From Volucribacter psittacicida (GTDB taxonomy: Bacteria > Pseudomonadota > Gammaproteobacteria > Enterobacterales > Pasteurellaceae): 64,000 bases of DNA. The translations under genes and the position numbers were made by a program. The notes beneath the pieces are model-generated. The model made no database searches, was not told the DNA's origin, and was given only the letters and a program-made list of their open reading frames with translations. Below, one piece after another: positions 58,178 through 64,000 of this stretch; positions within the stretch are counted from its first letter, which is position 1, and each line of letters opens with the position of its first letter. The stretch covers positions 404,733 to 468,732 of the forward strand of contig NZ_SMFT01000002.1 of NCBI RefSeq assembly GCF_004339025.1. Direction: 5' to 3'.

Positions 58178-58666
58178 ATGCTATCAACATTAAAACAGGG
58201 GCAAAATGCACCGCACTTTTGTTTACTTGACCAACAGGGTCAACAAGTTTGTTTAACGGATTTCCAAGGCAAAAAAGTATTACTTTATTTTTATCCCAAA
58301 GCCTTAACCCCAGGCTGTACAACCCAAGCCTGCCATTTGCGAGATAGCAAAGAAGAACTAAATAAACTGGGCGTAACCATTATTGGCATTAGCCCTGATT
58401 TACCGACAAAATTAGCCAACTTTAGCGAGAAAAAACAATTAAATTTTATTTTATTATCGGATCCTGAACATCAAGTCGCTGAGCAATTTGGCGTATGGGG
58501 CGAAAAGAAATTTATGGGCAAAACCTTTGACGGTATTCACCGCATCAGTTTTTTAATTGATGAACAAGGTAAAATCGAACAGGTCTTTGATAAATTTAAA
58601 ACCAGTAATCATCATCAGGTGGTTATTGATTATCTAAAACAACATCAATGTAAAATAGTTTCTTAA
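58178..58666 (+). CDS. bcp: Thioredoxin-dependent thiol peroxidase (Bcp/PrxQ)
   Basis: The 162-residue peroxiredoxin has the peroxidatic cysteine in TPGCTTQAC and the second cysteine five residues later, the two-cysteine pattern of E. coli Bcp. The frame also has the KFMGKTFDGIHRISFLID block. It reduces peroxides in the cytosol. An uptake word lies near the start. It is divergent from dapA, a conserved pairing in gamma-proteobacteria. Confidence 0.94.
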   Translation: MLSTLKQGQNAPHFCLLDQQGQQVCLTDFQGKKVLLYFYPKALTPGCTTQACHLRDSKEELNKLGVTIIGISPDLPTKLANFSEKKQLNFILLSDPEHQVAEQFGVWGEKKFMGKTFDGIHRISFLIDEQGKIEQVFDKFKTSNHHQVVIDYLKQHQCKIVS

Positions 58667-58669
58667 TTT

Positions 58670-58771
58670 TATAGTTACTCTATTTGAAATACAGCATTGG
58701 CACGCTTTTCTGTACTCTTTGTACTGTCTTCAGTGTGCCGTCTTATTTTCTTTTAAATTGAAACAACTATA
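58670..58771 (-). repeat. Correia-like intergenic element, copy R8
   Basis: It starts TATAGTTACTCTATTTGAAA and ends AATTGAAACAACTATA. The interior (TTGGCACGC, TGTACTCTTTGTACTGTCTTC) matches in reverse orientation. It begins 3 bp after the bcp stop, between the convergent bcp and LysE-family genes. Confidence 0.85.
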
Positions 58772-58796
58772 CCAATAATCCTATCTTACTCTACGA

Positions 58797-59405
58797 TTAA
58801 ACAAACTGCCCAAATAACCCCAACGCAACACTTATCATCGCAAGCCCTGAGAAGCGATTTACCCAACAGGTTAATTGTGGTTTTTGCCGTAATAATGCCC
58901 CAGTGCCCATACCGACTAAGGGATAAATTAACGCACAATTTGTGATATGCAATAAACCTAATAATAAGATTTGTGTAGTAGCAGACCAATCGGAATGCGG
59001 GTTAACGAATTGAGGCAGTAAGGCTAAAAATGTGAGCAGCACTTTAGGGTTTAATCCACTGACCGCAATGCCTTTTAAGCACCAAGTTGTCCATAGAGTG
59101 AGATGATTTTCATTTTGTTCGTTTATTGTATGAGGCTGACGAAAAGCGTTAATACCTAACCAAAATAAATATAACGCTCCTATTATGGTTAATCCTAATA
59201 ATAGGTTTGGCTTACTTGCCATAAGTGCGCCAACGCCAGCCGCTACTGCCAAGATAATGGTACAGTAACCGAGTAACATTCCACTTAAAGCAGGGCTGAT
59301 ACGGTGTTTTACCCCAGCGGACATAATATATGCCCAATCAGCACCCGGAATAATGGTAATTGATAAGGAAAGTAGCCAATAAGCAAACAACATTTTTTCT
59401 GACAT
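58797..59405 (-). CDS. LysE/RhtB-family amino acid exporter
   Basis: The 202-residue protein has about six membrane segments, with the family opening LLSLSITIIPGADWAYIMSAG and a GLNPKVLLTFLALLPQFV block after residue 110. Relatives export lysine, threonine, homoserine or leucine; the substrate is not evident. The start at 59405 is chosen over a TTG at 59417. It is divergent from an Lrp/AsnC-type gene 108 bp away, the usual partner of such exporters. Confidence 0.88.
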   Translation of the reverse strand: MSEKMLFAYWLLSLSITIIPGADWAYIMSAGVKHRISPALSGMLLGYCTIILAVAAGVGALMASKPNLLLGLTIIGALYLFWLGINAFRQPHTINEQNENHLTLWTTWCLKGIAVSGLNPKVLLTFLALLPQFVNPHSDWSATTQILLLGLLHITNCALIYPLVGMGTGALLRQKPQLTCWVNRFSGLAMISVALGLFGQFV

Positions 59406-59513
59406 AGCGGTATCCAAGGGTAAGAAGTGAATGGCTATATGATAAAAATAATTGGCTAGAAAAACTTTTCTATTTTTAATATGATTGTCATTATTTTTAG
59501 AATAATCTTGCGT

Positions 59514-59966
59514 ATGGATAGAGTAGATAAAAAAATTATTGCGGAACTACAACAAAATGGGCGAATTTCTCTTACGGAGTTAAGCGAGAAAATTGGCATT
59601 AGTTTGTCGCCTTGCCAACGGCGTGTCAAAGCCCTTGAAGAAAAGAAAGTCATTAGCCATTATCAAGCACATATTGATCCCATTAAAGTGGGATTGAATT
59701 TTAGTGCGATTTTATTTATTACCTTAAAAGATTGTAATCATCAAAGTGTTACGGCTTTTGAACAAGCTGTGGTTGATATTGCTGAAATTATCCAAGCACA
59801 GCGTTTATTTGGCGATCCTGACTATATGTTACATATTGTGACAAAAGATCTTGAGAGTTATCAGCAACTTTATGATCGACGTTTATCAAGTTTGCCTTAT
59901 GTCGCAAGATTAAGCTCTACCTTAGTTATGAAAGAGGTTTTATCTAATCGTTGTTTACCGCTTTAA
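59514..59966 (+). CDS. Lrp/AsnC-family transcriptional regulator
   Basis: The 150-residue protein has an N-terminal winged helix (DRVDKKIIAELQQNGRISLTELSEKIG, recognition helix SPCQRRVKALEE) and a C-terminal RAM ligand domain (FGDPDYMLHIVTKDLESYQ). It probably responds to an amino acid and controls the divergent exporter. ATG 59514 gives the normal family start; upstream codons to 59481 are rejected. Confidence 0.92.
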   Translation: MDRVDKKIIAELQQNGRISLTELSEKIGISLSPCQRRVKALEEKKVISHYQAHIDPIKVGLNFSAILFITLKDCNHQSVTAFEQAVVDIAEIIQAQRLFGDPDYMLHIVTKDLESYQQLYDRRLSSLPYVARLSSTLVMKEVLSNRCLPL

Positions 59967-59979
59967 ACAAGGATCATTT

Positions 59980-60711
59980 ATGCAACAGTTACAAGATCAT
60001 AACCAATATTTTTTATTTAACTTTCATCAACCACTGGCGGATCAACAATCCTTTTTTGAACCCGTTTATTGGCAACAACAAGCAAAAATTATTGGCCAAG
60101 CACAAGGGCGTGGAACAACCTATTTTTTGCAAACTCAGGATTTGTTTGGGGTAAATAGTGTTTTACGCCATTATTATCGCGGAGGATTAATCGGAAAAAT
60201 TAACCGCGATAGTTATCATTTTACGCATTTAAATGCCACACGAAGTTTTGCAGAGTTTCATTTATTACGGCATTTACATCAAGCGGGAATGAATGTCCCT
60301 AAACCGCTAGGCGCAAGAGTGGTCAAATCATCTTATTGTTATCGGGCGGATATTCTGACTGAAAAAATAGAAAATGCACAGGATCTGACCGCACTTTTAC
60401 AGCATCAATCATTATGTTCAGAAAGCTGGCAGCAAATTGGGCAATTAATCCGTCAATTACATTATTTACAGGTTTGCCATACGGATCTTAATGCCCATAA
60501 TATTTTATGCCAGCAAACCCCAAAAGGCTTAACCTTTTGGTTAATTGATTTTGATAAATGCTATGAACAATCTGGGGATATATGGAAAAAAGCCAATTTA
60601 CAACGGCTATTACGTTCCTTTGAAAAGGAAGTTAAACGAATGAATATCCAATTTCATAAGGAAAACTGGCAAGCCTTATTAGCTGGTTATAATGCTAAAC
60701 ATAATTTATAA
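59980..60711 (+). CDS. kdkA: 3-deoxy-D-manno-octulosonic acid (Kdo) kinase
   Basis: The 243-residue kinase of the lipopolysaccharide-kinase type has RHYYRGGLIGKI, the catalytic loop CHTDLNAHNIL and the metal site LIDFDK. In Pasteurellaceae that carry a single Kdo, KdkA phosphorylates it in the inner core. It starts 13 bp after the regulator gene, on the same strand. gmhA, also for lipopolysaccharide core, follows. Confidence 0.93.
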   Translation: MQQLQDHNQYFLFNFHQPLADQQSFFEPVYWQQQAKIIGQAQGRGTTYFLQTQDLFGVNSVLRHYYRGGLIGKINRDSYHFTHLNATRSFAEFHLLRHLHQAGMNVPKPLGARVVKSSYCYRADILTEKIENAQDLTALLQHQSLCSESWQQIGQLIRQLHYLQVCHTDLNAHNILCQQTPKGLTFWLIDFDKCYEQSGDIWKKANLQRLLRSFEKEVKRMNIQFHKENWQALLAGYNAKHNL

Positions 60712-60712
60712 A

Positions 60713-60780
60713 TATTGTTTCAATTTAAAATAAGATAAGGTGTGCCAACGCCGTATTATTTTAAAATGGGGCAGCAATAA
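60713..60780 (+). repeat. Correia-like intergenic element, copy R9 (internally deleted)
   Basis: It reads ATTGTTTCAATTTAAAATAA then GATAAGGTGTGCCAACGCCG and ends TTTAAAATGGGGCAGCAAT. About 38 bp of the middle, present in full copies, are missing. It lies between kdkA and gmhA. Confidence 0.8.
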
Positions 60781-60831
60781 ATTATGCTATAGTGAGTCAC
60801 CATTTTATTATGACAATAAAAGGAAAAACAA

Positions 60832-61416
60832 ATGTACTTAGAACAAATAAGAAATGAATTACTTGAAGCCCAACAAGTATTAGCCCAATTTATCAATGAT
60901 GAAAAAAACATTGAATTAATTCAACAAGCGGCATTATTAATCGCTAACAGTTTTAAACAAGGGGGCAAGGTACTTTCTTGTGGAAATGGCGGATCGCATT
61001 GTGATGCTATGCATTTTGCCGAAGAATTAACAGGACGTTATCGTGAAAATCGCCCCGCTTATCCAGCGATAGCCATTTCAGATGTCAGCCATTTGAGCTG
61101 CGTGAGTAACGATTTTGGTTATGATTATGTTTTCTCTCGTTATGTGGAGGGGGTCGGCAAAGCTGGCGATGTATTATTTGGCATTTCTACCTCGGGCAAT
61201 TCAAAAAATGTGTTAAATGCCATAAATGCCGCAAAACAAAAAGGAATGAAAGTCATAGCCTTAACAGGCAAAGACGGTGGGCAAATGGCAGGGTTAGCGG
61301 ATGTTGAAATTCGTGTCCCCCATTTCCGCTATGCCGACCGTATTCAGGAAGTGCATATTAAAGTGATTCATATTTTAATGATGTTAGTTGAGTTTGAGAT
61401 GGAAAAAGGGGAGTAG
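60832..61416 (+). CDS. gmhA: Phosphoheptose (sedoheptulose 7-phosphate) isomerase
   Basis: The 194-residue SIS-domain protein has [22 protein letters not shown] and [12 protein letters not shown]. It makes D-glycero-D-manno-heptose 7-phosphate, the first step to lipopolysaccharide heptose. Length matches E. coli GmhA (192). An AAAGGAAAA site precedes the ATG, and an uptake-sequence hairpin ends the gene. Confidence 0.96.
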   Translation: MYLEQIRNELLEAQQVLAQFINDEKNIELIQQAALLIANSFKQGGKVLSCGNGGSHCDAMHFAEELTGRYRENRPAYPAIAISDVSHLSCVSNDFGYDYVFSRYVEGVGKAGDVLFGISTSGNSKNVLNAINAAKQKGMKVIALTGKDGGQMAGLADVEIRVPHFRYADRIQEVHIKVIHILMMLVEFEMEKGE

Positions 61417-61429
61417 GTTAAACCTAGAT

Positions 61430-61460
61430 AAAAGTGCGGTAAAAATTACCGCACTTTTTC
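61430..61460. terminator. Perfect inverted uptake-sequence terminator after gmhA
   Basis: AAAAGTGCGGTAA and TTACCGCACTTTT pair around a short AAA loop and are followed by Ts. Confidence 0.88.
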
Positions 61461-61496
61461 TATTTATTCCAATAAGAATGTCTTATCGTCGATCCA

Positions 61497-61536
61497 ATTT
61501 GAGAAAATTATTATCAACTATTTTTCCCATTACACC
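61497..61536 (-). mobile_element. 40-bp fragment of the same IS end
   Basis: Reading minus, GGTGTAATGGGAAAAATAGT then TGATAATAATTTTCTCAAAT matches the outer 40 bp of the ends at 6390 and 56023 with a few changes. This is the third copy in the window and the shortest. Confidence 0.55.
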
Positions 61537-61558
61537 AAATCCCCCCATTCCCCCATAA

Positions 61559-61600
61559 AAAAACTGCATTTAACGCTTTACACATCAAATGCAGTTTTAT
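61559..61600 (-). terminator. Terminator after the RTX adhesin gene
   Basis: The arms AAACTGCATTT (61561-61571) and AAATGCAGTTT (61587-61597) are followed on the minus strand by a T run. Confidence 0.75.
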
Positions 61601-61626
61601 TTTTATGAGCTAATTAACTAATGAAA

Positions 61627-64000
61627 TTAACCAATAAATTCTACATAGTTATCCAAAATATTGGTTAAGGTTTGTCCTGATGCCATACCTTCAAATTTAA
61701 TGGTATTGGTATAAGTTGTACCATTTGATGTCCCAGTAAAGGTTAAAGTATGAGTGCTATCATTCCAACTTGCATTAGTCAGTTGCGATTTACTGCTAAT
61801 ATCTGCAAAGACCACTTTGTCTTGACTAATATCAAAATCAGTAATCACGTCATTACCGCTATTACTATTAGCAAGGAACACAAACTTATCAGCTCCATCG
61901 CCACCAGTTAAGGTGTCGTTACCCGCTCCACCGAACAAGATATCATTACCAGCTCCGCCAACAAGGGTATCATTTCCACCGTCAGTACGAGGATCTAAGA
62001 GGGATTGCCAATTTTCCTGAATATAAGTATTTAATTGTTCAGTGGTTGCAGCTGTGCCGCCATTCTCTGCCCATTTAATATATTCAGTTAATCCTTCATA
62101 TCCCATACCATCATGGCTACCACTGGTATAACTTATTCCAGTAGAAGTATTTGTCCAAGCTAAATGATCGGTATTAATGCTATCACCAAATAAGATATCA
62201 TCACCGTCTCCGCCGTAGAGGATGTCATCACTTACTGCGACTTGTTTCAATTCCGTTGTACCTGTTTGTAATGCTGTTACAATTTCACTTTCAGTACCCG
62301 TAATAATTGTTGCTTCACCTGCTTTAACACCTTCTAATTGAGTTGGTCGCCAGTTTGCTCTATCTACCAATGCAGTATCTGGTACTGTTGGTTCACTACC
62401 ATCTGACATAGTATTATCCACATAATTTAATATCCCTTCATCCCCTTCAAAATCTGATGAACGTCCTTTTAAACCAATAGCATGAACTTCAGAAATCTCT
62501 GATAATTCATTAAATGCTGCCAAAGTTGTACTTGCACCTGATGATGGAAGACCATCTGTAATTAAATAAGTAACGTTTTTATAACCATTAGTTTGAGCAC
62601 TGAGAATTTCTGTTGCTGCCTCAAAAGCAGTATTGTATTCAGTGACACCACTAATTCCATATTTAGTTTCAATTCGAGTAGATGCAGTACCTGTACTAAT
62701 TAATCCCCAAGAATTAATAGTATTTATTGCCTCATCTACATTAGATGAATCTAAATTATCAATGCTAATCACTACTTTTGCATTACTTGCAAACAATACA
62801 ACATCTAAATTAATGGTACCACTATAATCTGCTAATTCTTGAATAATGGTTTTTAATGCTACCTTAGCATAATTCCAAACCCCCGTTTTACTTACCATTG
62901 AACGAGTGGCATCAAGTAAGATCACTACATTACTATCGCTATTAATAACATAGTTTAATCCCCCTGTATCCCCGATCAATACATCAGCACCGCTACCGCC
63001 ACTAAGTACCTCTGGATCATCCGTTCTACTTTGATTTGTGTTAGAACCTACTATAACTTGATCATCAACACCATTAATAGTAATGGTTAAAGTCGCCGTA
63101 CTCGAATCCCCATCACTATCCGTTACTGTATAGCTAAAGGTTTCCTTGAGCATTTCGCCACTGGTTAAGGCTTTCACGCGCGCATTGGATGAATCCAACT
63201 GATAAGTATAACTACCGTCTGAATTCATCACTAACTTACCATAATTGCCTGTGCTATTCGTTACGCTCACAGTAACTGGTGTATCCTGACCAAGAGTATC
63301 ATTGGTTAATACATTACCTGTTACCGAAGCAGTGCCTTCGGTAATGCTATTTGTATCATTAACCGCTTTTGGTTCCGTATCAGTAATATTGATTACCAAA
63401 TTACTTGAATTTGGATTACCCGCATTATCTGTTACTGCTACGTTAAAGCTATCAGTTACTGCTCCAGAACTATGGTTTTTCGCTGTACCATTTTCAGTAT
63501 AGCTATAACTAATCACACCTGTTGTCGCATTATAACCTGTTACTTTTAACGTACCTTTGTCGGTAGTAATGGTAACTGGGTTAGTCGCTGTGACGTTTGT
63601 CACATCTTGTCCATTAATGGTTACTGTACTTACGCCACTATTATCCGCTACTGTAATCGTACCGCTAATGGTTGAACCTGAGGCTTCTACCACTGAAGCA
63701 TTGTTATTACTCATCGTAATAGTCGGTGGCGTTGAATCTGGGTTTGCCTTAATGGTTACCACTAAGTTCGCTGTACTTTCACTACCGTCACTATCTTTAA
63801 TGGTATAGCTAAAGGTTTCCGTTAATGTGGCTGAACCTTTCAACGCCGTTACCGCGCTATTATTACCATTTAATGTATAGCTATAACTACCATTCGCATT
63901 TAAGGTCAGGCTACCGTAGTTTCCAGTAAGCGTACCCGCATTGCTAACCACTACTGGGCTATCTGCTCCCTGAACGTCATTACTTAATACGTTACCTGAG
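61627..64000 (-). CDS. C-terminal part of a large RTX adhesin with VCBS, Ig-like and VWA domains (partial)
   Basis: The frame is open past the right edge, so about 790 C-terminal residues are visible. Counting from 63951: a VCBS repeat (1-70, ending [16 protein letters not shown]), an Ig-like domain (72-195), a second VCBS repeat (195-297), a first RTX nonapeptide run ([10 protein letters not shown]), a von Willebrand A domain (about 342-545, MIDAS start LLDATRSM), more RTX repeats ([31 protein letters not shown]) and a C-terminal segment typical of type I secretion signals. This is the layout of LapA-type surface adhesins. The N-terminus, secretion genes and repeat number are outside the window. 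The last residue is at 61630, and a terminator follows. Confidence 0.9.
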   Translation of the reverse strand, partial: SGNVLSNDVQGADSPVVVSNAGTLTGNYGSLTLNANGSYSYTLNGNNSAVTALKGSATLTETFSYTIKDSDGSESTANLVVTIKANPDSTPPTITMSNNNASVVEASGSTISGTITVADNSGVSTVTINGQDVTNVTATNPVTITTDKGTLKVTGYNATTGVISYSYTENGTAKNHSSGAVTDSFNVAVTDNAGNPNSSNLVINITDTEPKAVNDTNSITEGTASVTGNVLTNDTLGQDTPVTVSVTNSTGNYGKLVMNSDGSYTYQLDSSNARVKALTSGEMLKETFSYTVTDSDGDSSTATLTITINGVDDQVIVGSNTNQSRTDDPEVLSGGSGADVLIGDTGGLNYVINSDSNVVILLDATRSMVSKTGVWNYAKVALKTIIQELADYSGTINLDVVLFASNAKVVISIDNLDSSNVDEAINTINSWGLISTGTASTRIETKYGISGVTEYNTAFEAATEILSAQTNGYKNVTYLITDGLPSSGASTTLAAFNELSEISEVHAIGLKGRSSDFEGDEGILNYVDNTMSDGSEPTVPDTALVDRANWRPTQLEGVKAGEATIITGTESEIVTALQTGTTELKQVAVSDDILYGGDGDDILFGDSINTDHLAWTNTSTGISYTSGSHDGMGYEGLTEYIKWAENGGTAATTEQLNTYIQENWQSLLDPRTDGGNDTLVGGAGNDILFGGAGNDTLTGGDGADKFVFLANSNSGNDVITDFDISQDKVVFADISSKSQLTNASWNDSTHTLTFTGTSNGTTYTNTIKFEGMASGQTLTNILDNYVEFIG

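Noticed and set aside
1..64000. CRISPR array
   Set aside because: The repeats found are either uptake words, dispersed palindromic elements, or hsdS junctions; none is a regularly spaced array.

Overview
The window is chromosomal DNA from a member of the Pasteurellaceae. The 9-base uptake word AAGTGCGGT (Hin type) recurs on both strands (for example at 83, 7448, 9749, 9786, 21609 and 31961, and as inverted pairs near 45811, 50979, 57078 and 61431). The proteins are clear orthologues of Haemophilus/Pasteurella genes, and the DNA is AT-rich. The uptake word points to the Haemophilus-Pasteurella-Aggregatibacter-Avibacterium side of the family; I cannot name the species.

Layout. 1-11 kb: HAD phosphatase; yibN-secB-gpsA-cysE; hslO-glmU; mfd; ycjXF. 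12.6-18 kb: complete sapABCDF peptide/heme ABC importer. 18-24.3 kb: ldhA, an MscS-type channel, gpmA, uvrD (with LexA box) and tmaR. 24.4-34.3 kb: an accessory island with a tyrosine recombinase, two silent hsdS half-cassettes, and an operon hsdS-like/hsdR/rhuM/hsdS/hsdM. 34.6-43.5 kb: plsB, lexA (SOS boxes), slt-trpR (trp operator)-mtgA, topB, secG-tRNA-Leu. 43.9-51 kb: acpP, a DcuB-type carrier, tyrP, a YidE-type transporter and an SbmA/YddA-type ABC exporter. 51-55.5 kb: argCBH (tandem ArgR boxes), folD, tRNA-Pro and tRNA-Arg. 55.6-61.4 kb: transposase relic, dapA-bamC, bcp, a LysE exporter with divergent Lrp-type regulator, kdkA and gmhA. 61.6 kb to the end: the C-terminal part of a very large RTX adhesin that runs off the right edge.

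Most notable system. The type I restriction-modification island looks built to change its DNA specificity. The expressed hsdS carries two target-recognition domains (TRDs). About 2.4 kb away, beyond hsdM and next to the recombinase gene, lie two promoterless, start-less TRD cassettes placed head to head between nested inverted repeats. The repeats are the same DNA stretches that bracket each TRD in hsdS. One silent cassette is identical to the N-terminal TRD of hsdS over 514 bp, a sign of recent recombination or gene conversion. A further single-TRD HsdS-like gene starts the operon.

Second notable system. A family of about 105-bp palindromic intergenic elements (six long copies, two internally deleted copies and one solo end) has TATAGT..ACTATA termini. 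Its interior closely resembles, as I remember it, the Correia element of Neisseria. One copy supplies the stop codon of sapF; an unrelated insertion-sequence end supplies the stop codon of glmU.

Regulatory sites seen directly: LexA boxes at uvrD and lexA, a trp operator overlapping the slt stop codon, paired ArgR boxes before argC, and several hairpin terminators, some made from inverted uptake-sequence pairs.
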